Below, in pieces: positions 35,874 through 49,548 of a DNA stretch of 64,000 nucleotides. The translations under genes were made by a program, and so were the position numbers. The notes below the pieces were generated by a model. That model did not search any database, was not told the DNA's origin, and was given only the letters and a program-made list of their open reading frames with translations. Every line of letters starts with the position of its first letter. The first letter of the stretch is position 1. The DNA is from Vitis vinifera (taxonomy: Eukaryota > Streptophyta > Magnoliopsida > Vitales > Vitaceae): NCBI RefSeq assembly GCF_030704535.1, contig NC_081817.1, positions 1,379,001-1,443,000 on the forward strand. The letters are read 5' to 3'.

Positions 35874-35921
35874 GGAGTGATTTGGCAGTATTGTGGAGAA
35901 GAAGGAACGAAGAAACCACAA

Positions 35922-38900
35922 ATGGTGAAGGGTTCTGTCCATCTGCTGCTCTTCCTCTATCTTTCTGCAATTTCTGTGGGAATTGCAGGGAGGGTTGTGC
36001 CTCTCCATGAGCCTTTTGATAAATCCACTTCCTCCAGATCATTCAGCTCCATTTTTGATAATTCTAAGTATGGTATACTGCAGCTCAACAATGGTTTGGC
36101 TCGAACTCCTCAGATGGGGTATGGATTATCTTACTCTTTGATGCTAGATTTGTTGGATTCTGAATTTGTTTTCACCTTTTCTGGGGTTTCTGAGGTGGGG
36201 TTTTTGTCCAAGGTCAAAAGATGAAACAAAAAAAAGAAAGAAAAAAAAAGGCGAAATCAAAGTTCTATTTTATGGGTTTTTTGAAATTTTACTTGACAAG
36301 TTGGAAATGAATGAGAAAAAACAAGTGGGTGTTTGCGAAGAAGGCAGTTCTGGGGTTGTAAAGAGAGATTGAGCGATTTCTTGAAGGTGGGTTTTTCTGT
36401 TGGTATCGGGGGTGGGGTTCTCTTGCCCCCTTTTTTTTTTTTTCCAGATTTTGATGATGGGTTGTGGGTTTTGATTACTTCCCAAGGTGTGAAGCTGAAG
36501 TATTGTTGACATGTATCAGATTTTGAGTATAATTTATTTTGTATTTTTGATGTCTGCTAATGAATTGCTTCATTATACCCTTTATTGATTTGATCATGTG
36601 TGTTGAACAGATGGAACAGCTGGAATTTCTTTGCCTGCAATATCAATGAGACAGTTATCAAAGAAACCGGTAAATTCTTCATTGGCCTCATTGTTGATTC
36701 GCATTCTCAGGTCCTTTAGGCATATATGTTCTCAAATTTTCCCATGGTGATGTAGTTTTTTCTTTTTTGGGACGAGAATTAGTTGGGTGTTGGAAGACTT
36801 TGTAGAGTACGGTGTGGACGAAGTTTACTCATGCATGGTTTCATGATAGGATTTTTAGTATTAATTTCGGGTTGTTTTGTTTTCTTCAAAAATCCTATGC
36901 GGATTTGAACTTAATAGTTATACAAAAACTCATGTATATTCACGATATATTGATGCCTGCATATGTGTTGGTGCATTTAGGTGGATGCATGCATACATAC
37001 ACCTTGCTTTGGTTTGCATATACAGATCGATAAATGTACCTTTGTGGAAAAATCTTGTAATTTTCTGGGTGTTACAATTGGACCGTTTCCTCTATGATCA
37101 GATGTTAACTTAAGATATATGAACATTACGAGGGCTCCGATCAGCTTTTTATTCTTCTTCTTCCCTTTTTCCATGTGAGTGGATTACCGTTCCTTTATCC
37201 TGGTTTGTACATCCAAGGAAAGTGGATCCACTGTGATTATTATTTTTTTTGTTTGATCAAATCAAGGAAAAAAAACCATCAAAGAGGTCTAGTTAAGAAC
37301 ATGTTTTTCTGATGCTCTCATCCTTTTACTTGATCTAACTTCCACATAACTACTAACATCTTTTCTTTTCATTGACAGCTGATGCTCTTGTCTCAACTGG
37401 CTTGGCTGATTTAGGATATGTCTATGTCAATATAGGTATATACTTCTGGCATATTTAATCCGTTTGGAATAACTTTGTGTCCCAATCTGTTTTTCAATTA
37501 TTTTTTTTTCTTTTTCTGGATGTAGATGATTGCTGGTCTTCCTTGGAGCGAGATTCTAAGGTCAGTTTATTACTTTCATTATATAGCCAATATCGGGGCT
37601 TAAGTGTATAAACAATGAATACAACTTGCATGAACACACTTAATATGCAATATATGTCCTGATGTGAGAATTTATTTTGGAGATGGTAGTAAGTATAGTT
37701 ATTCCTATTTGTTGGATATGTTATCATAGCTATGTTATTTGGGCAGGGTCAATTAGTCCCGGATCCAAAGACTTTTCCATCAGGAATTAAAGCTCTTGCT
37801 GATTATGTACATGCGAAGGGCCTCAAGCTTGGTATTTATTCTGATGCTGGGTAGGACAAATTTCCTGATTCCGGGTCAGAAGCTTGGAAGTTAGATCATA
37901 GTGAAATGATGATTTTGTTCTTATTTTTAAGTGTTCTACAATGCTATTGCCATCCTTTATTTACTTTTCTGACACACCCAATTGAATTTTTAGGATTTTT
38001 ACATGTCAAGTTCGACCTGGATCAATATATCATGAAAGGGATGACGCAGAGCTGTTTGCCTCATGGGTTAGTTCATGATATTACTCATAACATCTAGAAC
38101 TTCCTCCTTGCATTGGATGTTGGTTGAATGTATCAAGTCCTGGTATTTGCTTAGGGAGTGCGTTGATATCACGTAAAAAAGTTGGTCCATTTTGTTTTTG
38201 CAGCCTTTAAAGATCCAATCTATTGTTTAGGAGTGGAGGCATTAAAAGAAAATAACGGTGAACGTGAAAATTTTGAGCCATGGAAATGATCATTAAAAAA
38301 GCAGATTAATGAGATATTATTACTTAAAATGCTAAAATGATTTTGTGAGACAAATTTGTTGCTTCCTTACCCTTTGAAGTTTGATGAAAATTTGGTCTTC
38401 AAAACTACAAATGATGATGACCATCTTTTACTTTGGATATCTGTTCTCATTAATGTTTTGCTTTCTGTAATCCAGGGTGTGGATTATTTGAAGTATGATA
38501 ACTGTTACAATCTGGGCATCAAACCAGAAGAACGGTTATTCCTCATCGTAGTCCCTGTTAATGTGTTTGAAGAATGATTGCTTAGGTAGCTTAAAAAAAT
38601 TAATGTGGTTCCCATAATTTGCAGGTATCCACCAATGCGTAATGCTCTAAATGCAACTGGGCGCACAATATTCTATTCACTTTGTGAATGGTAATCCAGC
38701 TTGATCCATTTGTCTGGATACAAGAATTCATCAAATGCAATTTGAGAGCATTGTTAAGATTTTGATTTTTGGCTTTGTCAGGGGTGTAGATGACCCTGCC
38801 TTATGGGCAGGCAAAGTTGGAAATAGTTGGCGAACAACAGATGATATCAATGATTCCTGGGCAAGGTATCCATTCTGAACTCTTTAAAGTCTTGGTTGTT

Positions 38901-41727
38901 TGAATGGTTTCTGTATGGTGTTTAATTGAATCCTTTCATTTGAAAGTTTCTGAGTCATTGGCAATCTGGGAAATGAGTCCGTATTCCATTTCTCATCCTC
39001 AACCCAACAACATTGACAAGAATTGATTACTCTTCCATTTCTTTAAATAGTAATTTCTCAAAAATAGGCATGTAGAACATCCTAAGTGATCATCTGTGAA
39101 GATACATTGGTGTCACTGGTTACTCTTCCACTTAGTCATCTAACAGGCATGACCCTGATCATAAAGGTCTAGACTGGCGTTGAACAAGTCTATTGCTTTG
39201 ATATGGAACTTAAAATTTGTAGGATAATTCCATTTTGATCCAAATTGCAAACTGGTAAATATGGTATATATTGATAATTTGATTCTTAAACCTGTGATGC
39301 CTCTATAGGCTTCTCAGTGAGTTTAATTTGACAGTTTGTATTAAATTGGAGCTTTCCTCACTTTGAAAAGTTTGTGATGCATTTTTTTTGGGTATAATTT
39401 GTCACTATGTTGATTCTCCTTTTAAGATCATTATATGGTCTGTGAGCTTAGCCAAGCAGTTCAAAGAAGGTTGTGGGCCATAAAGAATATTTTTGTGTGA
39501 TGAGACTTCGCCAAATTGATTGTCATGTTGGTTGACCTCTTTTGCTTTTTTTTTTTTGCCTGTGAAGCATGACTACAATTGCTGATCTGAATGACGAGTG
39601 GGCAGCCTATGCGGGACCTGGTGGATGGAATGGTAAGACAGTGATTTTTTCGAATAGATTTGGGTGAACGCTTGTTTCTCAGTGCTGTGGAAGTTCTTAT
39701 TCCCCATGTCAACCCTATTGGCAGATCCTGATATGTTGGAAGTTGGCAATGGGGGCATGACCCTCGAGGAATACCGTGCACATTTCAGTATCTGGGCTTT
39801 AATGAAGGTCATGTCTACTCTCTTTCTGATCTTTTGTTTTTTGTTTTTACAAAATTCTCAAATTATTTACGACTTTTTTTTTAAAAATGTATGAAGGATT
39901 CTAAGCTTGTAATCACTCTACTCTTTTTTCTTTTCCTTTTTTTGCTAAAAGAAAATCTTATTTAAAGGATATTTTTAATTAAGCTGGTTTTAAACTTTGT
40001 GTGTTTCCCAAATTGTATCATGTTCAGATCTACCCTAAATGTCTAAAATGTTATTCTCCTTTCAAATCAAGTAGTTCCCCTTTAATTACTTGGTCAAAGG
40101 CATTCCTGTAGCATATGATATTTATTTATTTATTTAATTTTTTGGTCTGTCACAAACTGAAAATAGTTTAGCTGAAATATGCAGGCTCCTCTTTTGGTCG
40201 GTTGTGATGTAAGAAACATAACTGCAGAAACTTTCGAGATTATAGGCAATAAGGAGGTCATTGATATAAACCAAGGTAAAACTGCTTGATCTTTGCCTCT
40301 TTCTCTCTTGGATGGAGGAGGCAATGGAAAGGGGATTGACTAGGATAAGTCCATCCTTGTGGTTTCAAAGCCCATCCGCACATTTAGTAGAGGAAAAAGC
40401 CGTATAACTGCTTACTAAGATCCAATTCACATTTCATTCTCCACCAAACCGTCACTTGTGCATGAGCCAATTTAAACTCTTTAAATTTTTCTACATGTCA
40501 TGTCAGGAAAATAAGAAAAATTCTGTTTGTTCTGCAGATTCACTCGGCATTCAAGGAAGGAAAGTTCATGTTTCTGGAAAAGATGGTTGTCGTCAGGTCT
40601 TCCCCAAATCCTCCACTTTATACTATTTTTACTGATAGTTACAACACAAAATGAGAGCATCTTTATAAGAGCACTGAAATCAAATATTTTCCTGGTTTAA
40701 CTACTTTGTTTCAACTTGTCAGCCTACAAACCTGGATCATGGAATCTGGTCTTCTAGGCTTAGTTCAAATTAGTTGAAAGCCCGTCCTCAAATGTCTTTT
40801 CATTTCAAATTTTTTGAATATGAGAAAGAATCGAAAATCATAATTTTAAAGGGTATCTCTCTTGAACTCCAATTTGAAAGGAATTCATTTTTCTCACAAC
40901 TTTTGAACTTTCTGAATTTGAGGTTCTAATGTATGCACACTTCTCTGTGCATGTTTTTCGTTAAGGTGGGTGGGTGATTGGCTGGTGTCTCTTAATGCCA
41001 TTCTGAATTTTTCTTACTGAAAGGATGTGCTCTATGAAAGTGCAACCAGTCCTTTAATGACACTCAAAAATAAAAAAATATACCCAGGTTTTAAATTTGA
41101 TGTAATCTTAAATAAACTACAGAATTTAGGTTGTGCTGTACATATTAATCTGGAAGATCATATTACCTCTGCTGGGTTATCTCTTAATTACTTCATCAGG
41201 AAGGTTTCCAGGCATGCTTTGGAGTTTTTGGAAATATTGAACATGATTTTTCCCCCTTTTCTTTTTTCTTTTCTCTCTAGAAATAATATTGGAGTCTTGT
41301 TTCTTCAATTCTGATTGTTTTCAGGTTTGGGCTGGTCCTTTATCTGGGCATCGGTTGGTTGTGGCTCTCTGGAACCGATGTTCAAAGGCTGCAACTATTA
41401 CAGTTGGGTGGGAAGTTCTCGGACTGGAATCCTCCATGAGTGTCTCCATCAGAGATTTGTGGAAGGTGAGGAACCTGACCTGCCCTGCCCTGCAGACACC
41501 CAGATCAAATGTTCCCTAAATGCACTCTCCCCAAAATTAAATCCCCCCATTGCGTATGCCTATTAGTCTTAGATGAATCAAATCCTTAACTGTTTTATAC
41601 TTGTTCCAACTTTCAGCATGTGGATCTTTCTGGAGATGCAGTGGCATCATTTGGCTCTCTGGTTGCTTCTCATGACTGTGGGATGTACATTTTCACTCCT
41701 GTCTCGGCTTCTCGGTCTGCAGTTTAG
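35922..41727 (+). CDS. AGAL3: Alpha-galactosidase, GH27 (AGAL3-like)
   Basis: Secreted enzyme that removes terminal alpha-galactose from raffinose-family sugars, galactomannans or galactolipids, in the wall or vacuole. Fifteen exons: 35922..36118, 36611..36669, 37379..37435, 37526..37560, 37747..37850, 37994..38066, 38476..38534, 38625..38690, 38782..38865, 39568..39632, 39725..39807, 40185..40275, 40538..40596, 41325..41465 and 41617..41727. They join in phase to 427 aa. Residues 1 to about 23 are a signal peptide ([20 protein letters not shown]). [14 protein letters not shown] and KYDNCYN follow; Asp183 is the nucleophile, and RTTDDIND with Asp238 is the acid/base by alignment to the human enzyme. 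[15 protein letters not shown] and INQDSLG are also typical. The C-terminal beta domain ends GMYIFTPV. The symbol rests on the syntenic position beside the nucleotidyltransferase and TRM1. Confidence 0.95.
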
Positions 41728-41906
41728 TTCATGCACAGAAGATCTGGTCCCTGCTTTGAAGGAATGATATAAACACCAAGCCATTTCCACTTCTAAATGC
41801 TTTGGAAATATTGTAAGAATTAGTATCATGAATATAATACGTCTATAAACTCTTATTGGAGGTGAAGAACTTAGCAACCACTGTATATAAAATATAACTT
41901 GATGTC

Positions 41907-41912
41907 AATAAA
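41907..41912 (+). terminator. Polyadenylation signal of the alpha-galactosidase gene
   Basis: AATAAA 180 bp after the stop codon, in an AT-rich 3'UTR. Confidence 0.6.
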
Positions 41913-42915
41913 AGAGTTGAAATCTTCCGGTTGTGGATGGCTGCAGATATGGATTGATGTTTCCACTATGGTTCTTTTTTATTTATTCATTTATTTTCTT
42001 AGTTAAAATATATTGAAAATGGAAAATTAAATATAAGACAATGAATTAAAAGAAATTATGAATTAATAAAAAAGGGAAGAACTTAAATATAAGATAATGT
42101 TACTTTAATTAATGTAATTATCATAATTATGATAAGATATTAATTTTATGAAAATAGTATTATATGATGTCATGCTCACCGTCATCAAATATGGTTGTAT
42201 GATAGCAATGTACTATTCTAAGTTTTTATTTATTTAGGGATCTCACATTCAATTCATTAATTAATTCTAAAGAAATTTTGTATTCGCCACATAGACATCC
42301 ACGTAGACCCGGAAGAAAATAAAAAATAATAATAATATGTATAGACTGACATGGATGTTAATTAATTTTTTTAGGATTAATTTCACTTACCTCTCTTGAA
42401 ATTCGAGCTAATTAGGTAATACCATCATTAGTTTGAAATTTCATATTACTTTCCTTTCTCGTTAGTTATTATTTACTTACCTTCCATTTAATTTAAAATA
42501 AAGGAAGTATTTGATGAAATTTCAAACTCGTGACTAAATGTATTTAATCCAAACATCGGGAGATGAATGAAATTTACCCTGTACTTAACAAACCACATTG
42601 GTCAAAACTCCATACTCAAAGAGTAAAGAAAGATAGGCATTAGTTTATAATTGTACAAATTGATTAAGAACCCATTGCATAGCTGGATCTAACTAAACCT
42701 TCATTAACCATAAATAGTCAGATAATTAAACATATAGTCAGATAATTAGCCATAAATAGTTAGATATCCAAAAGTTCACAAGGGAAAACAAAACCGGTTT
42801 CTAGAGCTCAATGGGAAAGGAATGGGAAACATTGTCTTAACAGAAAAGCAGAAAAATGAGAAGATCCTTCTGAGAAACTAAGATTGCTCAAGGGCTGTTG
42901 CCATTAAACTAATTA
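41913..42915. other. Intergenic between convergent genes
   Basis: No gene seen. Short direct repeats of AGTCAGATAATTA, about 22 bp apart, at 42716-42750. Confidence 0.5.
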
Positions 42916-45900
42916 TCATTTTTTCCTCTGACTCTTACCTTTACCCTTCTGTTTGCTGCCCAAGGGAGGAAAATCGTTGGGGTCTGCAAGGGAGTATGGT
43001 TGATCAGGAACCCTGCGATGGAAAATTAGAAAAGAGAAGTCCTAAATAATGTATAAGACTTAGAGCTTTTGAACATAGTAGCAATTGAGGAAGTACTTAC
43101 AGTTCTTTCTTGCCGTCCTTGGGATCAAGGCTGCTGTCCTGCTTCAGCTTGTGTGGAAGTTCTGGGAATTCTTCTAGCGGGTGAAGGCAGCCACTGTTTA
43201 CAGCTTCTCGGGCCTGGTTCATCTGTGGGGGTACCTTACTGTGGTCATAGTTTGCTGGAGGGGTTTTTGCCGATGGACCTTGTGGAGTGGATTCTGGAGT
43301 CAGGCTCTTTCTTTGCTCAACTTCAGGTTTCAGCAACAGGCCTTGAGTTGACACATCTCGATTCTTGCCTGTCTCAGGTTCAGGTTTCAGCACCAGACCT
43401 GGTGCTTTGGCTTCTTGACTACTCTCATCACTCTCAGATTCAGGTTTCAGAACCAGATCTTGTGCTTTGGATTCCTGATTGCTCTGTCTCTCCTGTTCAG
43501 GTTTCAAGGATGGAGCTTGGTTCTTTGATTTTGAAACCATCCCTCCCTCATCTTCAGGTTTAGGTGACAGAACCTGCAATGTGGGTTCTGAATTTTTTCC
43601 GCCCTCCTGTTCAGGTTCCAACAACACACTGCTAGCCATGGAGACTGGATTCCTCTTAACTGCCCACCTGGTTTGTGGCATCCCACTCCGAGGTTCATGT
43701 TCTGGATCCTGTCCATGCTCCCATCTGTTTAAATCATTATGAAAAATCTGGGCCTGCAAAGTTTCAAGCAAAAGGAAACTTATAGATGACTGAGCTGGCC
43801 ATTTTGATCACAAAGAATAATGAGAAACAGAGGATTCAAACTAAGAATAAGGACTTCAAATCAATATACCACGTTAGGGATGAATGTGCCTGTTCCTTGT
43901 GGCACCTTTTCTTCAAAATGATAAGCAAGCCCAGACAACTGGCTAGCAGTCTCATAGCAGAAGGGTAGGCTTGGGACATAAGCATTCATGTTGCTTTCCT
44001 GTTCTTCAAATTGAAAAGAGGGGCTGTAAAACTGGAAAGTATTTTGGGATGGGAGCATTGAGGCAAAATGATTTGTGTACCCCCAAGGCACATTACTTTG
44101 GTTAAAATACATCCACTGAAATGGGACATCTAGTGAACCGGGATGGAGAGAGAAGGATGAGAGATTGGCATGATAGAACTGCCCATAATGCAAATTACTG
44201 AGGCAACCGTAGTAGTCTCCCTGAAGGTTACAGAATTTAGAGCTTCCAGGTCCAAATGGGACAAGATCACCTTCATCTGCCCCTTGTCCCCCCCCATTCC
44301 TATCTAACGTATTGTTGAAAAATTCCTTCAGTCCCTCATTCATTCTTCCTTCTGGTAGCATGAGAAGAATCTCCTTAAGCCTCTGAGCCCCAACTGAAAT
44401 GGCATACCTAAACCGGTAGGAGTTACCTGGAGGAGGCAATTCAAGTCATCAAGAAGTAATTAGCCAACAAAACTATTTTATTAAAAAAGAAAAAGAAGAA
44501 CAAAGAGGATTATATGCACCTTTCAAATATCTTAAAGCATCAAAAACTGAACTTCACTTTTTCACATATCTTTCCTTCTTACTTTCACAAATATTTATTG
44601 AGTGTTGGAGAATATCATGGTCGCCGAACATCCAGATACTAACAAAAATTCCTTTTAAGTTCTCACCAAAATTTAGATACCATGCAAGACCATGTCGTTT
44701 ATTATGGTTATTATTATTTTTGATATGCACAAAACCAGCTTTTTTAACCAATGACTTTCCGTTGTTTGAACTGAATGGATGAAGTATTTAGATTTCCCTA
44801 GTATTAAACACATTGTGAATTGTAAAAATTTGCTTCCCTCATTCCATGGCAGCCAGGAAGTTTTTATATGACAGACTTAGTACATAAACTAATGAAAGTC
44901 TACCCTTCTAAAGCAATAACTAGAAGCCACTTCAGCTGGAGAAAATGGTCAAATACCTAAGCTTATACTACGCCCCAAATTGTTGTAGTCCCTCAGGGGA
45001 TCCTGAATGTTGATATGTTTCACTAGAAATGGCTGCTTTGTACATTCAGATGCCCTTATTGAAACTGCAAATGCTTCTTTACAACTCCACAGAAACTCCT
45101 CGTTAATCAGTAACGGTTTATCGGCAGTTTCTGCTGCCTCTGCTACAAAGAGCACAAAATCAGGGAATATCAAGTAAAAAGGTAAACCAATCAAACGGAA
45201 AAAGCACACCATTAGACATAACCACATGATTAAACATGACTCACGCGCTCCTGTGAGAAGGGATGATATAGAAACAGGACCAAGTACACTGACTCCAAAT
45301 TTTTCCCAGTCAAATGTGCTATAGTAGTCCAAAAATCTGTACAGGACCTGCAAACAGAACAGCACCAGTAGGAGATTGCTCATTTACGCAGATGGGGGTG
45401 TGAAAAATGGAAATGCAGACAAAAGAGTACTCACCGCTAAAGGACAATATAATGATGAATAAAAGAGGTTAATCACATATAAAACCAAGATCTCCAATGC
45501 ATATGTCGACAACAAGCCACAATGCGATCCAAGAATTCGACCTTCATAGTAGCACCAGGCTTTGATCAAGATAACACTGCGTTTGAAAAGATGGTCTTTC
45601 CCAATAAGAATGTCGATCTGTTGAAGTAAGCAGCACCAGAAATGTCAAAATAATAATAATAATAATAATAATCATAAGGAGGGGGAAAGACGATTGCACA
45701 AAATGTAGTATATGATACTAATCCTTCTTTGTGTTGTCTACCAAAAAATGAACTGCAGTACATGACAATAACTGTCTTTTTCATCAATAAAGAACTTAAC
45801 ATACAGAAAAAAAATAAAAATTATTGAGGACTTCAGCTCCAAAAGTTAAATGCTACATCCTCAGATCCTTTCTTTTTGGAAAAACATTTCAAACATGAAG

Positions 45901-48900
45901 GAACAGGTGCGTGCAGACTATTGGTGATTATATTGATTTTACAGAATAAAAGAATGCAATAAACCCATGCCCTTAGCAAAACAAATGATGAGACCTTGCT
46001 AATTCTTTCCTTATCTTTAATTGGGAATGAATCAAATCTGGAAATCAACACTATTAAATTTAGAATCTAATTGTATAACATTTAAGTGAACCATTTAGGA
46101 AAAAATACATATGAGCAAATCTCATATATATTAGTTTGAAATAAGAAAACAAATGTTTCACACTATTAGGATTAAATTCCTTGAGGTTTGCAAAGAATTG
46201 TTCGAATGATTGCACCAGATGTAGACATTTAAAAAGCTTATTCTTTTCTTTTAACAAATAACTAAAATAAAACGTACAGAGAAGCAAAAGTAAAGGAAGA
46301 AAATATGATTCTAAGATGCTAGTAGAACATAATATGGAAACAGACAAACCGTAGCCATATTTATTGAGTAGTGTTCATTAAACGACAAAAACAATACGGA
46401 AACTGACAAACAGCAGCCACAGTTATTGAGTAGTGCTGATTAAACAACAAAAACCACATCTTAGGAATGTGACTCCAGTTTCATCTTTGGCAGATCTAAA
46501 CAGTAAGAAAAGCTAAAGCTGCATCATAAGAATATGATTTCTTTTTTCATAAATTCGTATTCCACGGATGGAGGTTTTAGGCTAAGCACAAAAAGGACCA
46601 CAAAGGTGGATTTTAGTTTCAACTAAAACCGTGTTCAATGGATGCGGTTTTAGGCTGACCATTAAAAAAAAAAGTTTAGTAACGTGGCACACAGCGAAAT
46701 CAGAGTGATGCTGCACAATTTGTAATAGATTGTGCATTTTTTGAATTTAATGTTATTTTGATTGCCTTTTAATAACACAGCATTAATTAGGTAACCTGAA
46801 ACTTTTGGACCTTGTGGTTAAGATTGAGCCATACCTGCTCAAGAAAGCATAGTGTAGAGAGTCCACCAGTTTGGTTAAAAGATATGTCCACGGAAATATC
46901 CTGTACCATGCATTTCACAATCTTAACCTGCCATTGAAATCCAAATACCAAACAGTGAAATCAGATATACCAGGTCTCCATTTGTTACAGTAGAAAAACA
47001 TGAAAGAAATATTTCTTTTATGACTATGGGAAGATAATAATGAGGTTGGTTATTATCTGGCCTCCATTAGTTCTGATAGAAAAACAAGAAAGAAATGTTT
47101 CTTCTATGATTATGGAATGAAGATAACAAGAAGGCCGGTTACAAGAAAGGAATGGCTATGAAAGCTGATATACTTCCATTCATGTAGGGCAATTTTTTTT
47201 TTTCCCATCAGTTAAAGGAGTTTGACCACTTAAATGAAACAGATGTATATAGAGGATTATTAGTGTGAACAAAACCTTTGCCCGAATGTAGCTAATGTCT
47301 TCTACTCGAAACTCTGAGCCCATTTGCCTTTCACCTTCAAGGAGAGTGCAGACATCTCTAGCGAAATCCTCTTCATCATTTTCAGGGCAGAGGGCAGTGA
47401 GATCGATATCTCCATCTGGAAGATAGGTCTTTAGTGGCATTGAGCCAAATGGGAGCACCTATAAAAGTATGTGAGGAAGTGAAAAAGAAGGTTACATAAT
47501 GCGAATGACTGTAAATGGTTTCTGGAAAATTACATAGAGCTTTATATTTTTTGGTTCCTCAAAATAAACTTGTAGTAGTACTTCAATGGAACGGCTATTC
47601 CTCCTCTCCAGCATTGCTTGCTTTAGTGTAAAAGAAAAAACATAATTGTGAACAGAAGCAGTGAAGTAGTAATTAACTGATATCTCATATTTTCTACATG
47701 CATTAGTGTTTTAAAACTTCACGTCCATGTCAAAGGATCAAGCAAGGATTTCAGGCAACAAACAGCCAAAACCCCAAATACCTTTCTGTTAAGTCAAGAA
47801 ATGAACAAAAAATAAGCTGTTCATAGTATAAACTTGAATGCCATGTCAATGAAGAATGCGAAAGATGAAAACTCAATATCTCTGGTGTTGAAATTTTTTA
47901 AGACTTTAAAGCTTCAAATACCAAACCAATAAACTACAACCTTTTCTTTTGATTGGAAAAATAAGGTAATATGTATTAAAAGAAACACCTAACAAAAGGG
48001 TACAACCTGAGTACAAGGAAAGCATACAAGGTGCACCAACGCAAACGGAAAAAAAAAAAAAGGAAACCACTACATAGTCTACCCAACACCCAATTTATCA
48101 ACAAAGTCTAGCAAAAAGAAATTAACAACCATTATAGAACAATTTGATAGAGAAAGGAAATACTTTAAAAAGAGGTCTTTCATCACCAGACTGAAAGGTT
48201 GAAGCCCTAGAAGATTCTTCTATTTCTCTCTTTCTAGACGGTCAAAAAAGCATAAAGGTGTCATCTTCCAGATACCTTTCTCCCTTGAATTGTAGAACTG
48301 CCATGCCACCTAAGAAGAATGTCTTTGATCAAGGAAGAACCCAAGCCACCCCAAAAAAGGAGAATACTAGAGACGATGATGATGACAACTACTTGCAATA
48401 GATGAGAATATTGAAGAAACAAAGAATTAAGCGCCATGCAGAAACTTAACACCTGAACATATGAAGATCTAAGATGCTACATGAAAGGACTGCTTTTGTT
48501 AGAATCTACTCATTCCTGCCCAGAATAAAGCAATTTCAAAGATAGCATTTTTTTTTATTAATAAATAAATTTCAGATGTGCAAGGATCACTACAGGTTAC
48601 CCATTCTCTAATTTGTTTGGTTCTCTATCATGCATTCACAGCATGTCACAAGTGGATATGAATGGAAATGTTTGAAATTTCTGAGAGCGCATATCAAATT
48701 TATTACTAGGATGCCCAACCTTTGTGCAGTGATGTTCAGTACAGCTTTCACATAAAACAGAACAATGGGTCACTACAGCCTTCATACAGTACAGCTTTCA
48801 TGTAAAACAGAAGAATGGGTCACTTATACAGCATATAACTCGTCACAGGAGGAGTTGCCACTAAAAATAATCCAGGCCTTCCTTAATATCATTCCTTAAT

Positions 48901-49548
48901 GAAGCTTTTGTAATTTCACAACAAATAAAGGAATACAAAAATTGAGCAAAGTGACCAAAAGAAGATCAACTAGAAATACTCCAATATAACAACATGGTAG
49001 CAACAGCCTTTATTCTACCGATTTTGTACTAAGAATAAGAGTTATATTTGTGATATTCTAACATCATGAATTAGTTGCTTTCCCACTCCAAAAAAAATTG
49101 GAATTAAACTTAATCACAATCCTTGAGGAAGAAGCTAACTGTATGTATTACCAAGAAAATTAACCATGACCAGACTGTTGAGTGAAAGCAAAAAGACTAG
49201 CATAAACCTAATTATTAGAAAAAAAAATATAAATAAAAACCACATTAAAAGAAGAGAAAGACCCACCATTTTTATTCAGCATCCCTACCAAGAGAAATAA
49301 AAAAATTGAAGGAAAAGATCTCTAACCTCATTTCCAAAAGAATCCCTAATTAGCCTCTGAACATAATCAATAATCTCCTTCCTCCTTTGCTCAGAAACTA
49401 TGGTTGGTTGAATAGCACATAATATTTCTTGGATTGTTAGCTTTGTTATACTCCAGCATTCAGCAGTGACTGACATTAGGTGTGGGTTGGAAGAAGATGA
49501 ACAAGATGAAGACGAGGAAAGTAATAAACGCTCTTGAAGATTTTCCAT
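42916..49548 (-). CDS. Nucleotidyltransferase with PAP/OAS1-like core and repetitive C-tail
   Basis: Related to non-canonical poly(A)/poly(U) polymerases; the true substrate is unknown. Nine exons: 49327..49548, 47276..47458, 46835..46927, 45435..45617, 45245..45347, 44957..45142, 43870..44426, 43101..43753 and 42916..43012. They join in phase to 758 aa. Residues 75-94 hold LPFGSMPLKTYLPDGDIDL with the GS motif and catalytic Asp91 and Asp93; the third Asp is Asp149 in DISVDISF. The PAP/OAS1 substrate-binding domain covers about 167-290 (IKAWCYYEGRILG, GLLSTYALEILVLYVIN, DPLRDYNNLGRSI). After about residue 320 the protein is low-complexity, with a Gln/Tyr/Phe/Pro part, then six LxLKPE-type repeats, and a basic tail KQKGKGKSQRKK. 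I recall this as the type of AT3G56320 and AT2G40520. Three introns carry tandem duplications, and intron 1 holds a LINE tail. Confidence 0.92.
43324..43670 (-). repeat. 57-bp coding tandem repeat, six units, in the nucleotidyltransferase tail
   Basis: CAGGTT-type unit starts at 43324, 43381, 43441, 43498, 43555 and 43612, so spacing is 57 bp (once 60). It encodes 19-20 residue units with a Leu-Lys-Pro-Glu core. Unit lengths are all multiples of three. Confidence 0.9.
45648..45672. repeat. (AAT)n microsatellite in an intron
   Basis: About eight AAT units between exons 3 and 4 of the nucleotidyltransferase gene. Confidence 0.9.
46335..46459. repeat. 62-bp intronic tandem duplication
   Basis: 46335-46397 and 46398-46459 both read GGAAAC.GACAAAC ... 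TTATTGAGTAGTG ... TTAAAC.ACAAAAAC. Confidence 0.85.
46975..47140. repeat. About 81-bp intronic tandem duplication
   Basis: Two copies sharing CTCCATT.GTT, TAGAAAAACA.GAAAGAAAT and TTTCTT.TATGA.TATGG. Confidence 0.8.
47935..48470 (-). mobile_element. Truncated L1-type LINE tail in intron 1 of the nucleotidyltransferase
   Basis: On the minus strand a broken ORF2 end is readable (TPLCFFDRLERE, then LDFVDKLGVG near the stop). It is followed by a 3' tail with AATACAT and TTGTACTC blocks typical of plant L1 ends. Stops and frame changes show it is dead. Confidence 0.6.
48736..48825. repeat. 51-bp intronic tandem duplication
   Basis: CAGTACAGCTTTCA..TAAAACAGAA.AATGGGTCACT occurs twice, starting near 48736 and 48787. 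Confidence 0.85.

Noticed and set aside
35829-35921. Upstream in-frame start of the alpha-galactosidase
   Set aside because: The likely TATA at 35867 lies downstream of it, and the signal peptide follows 35922 directly.
43069-43563. Open frame of 164 codons on the plus strand
   Set aside because: It is the antisense of the repetitive coding tail of the nucleotidyltransferase. The repeats keep it open by chance.
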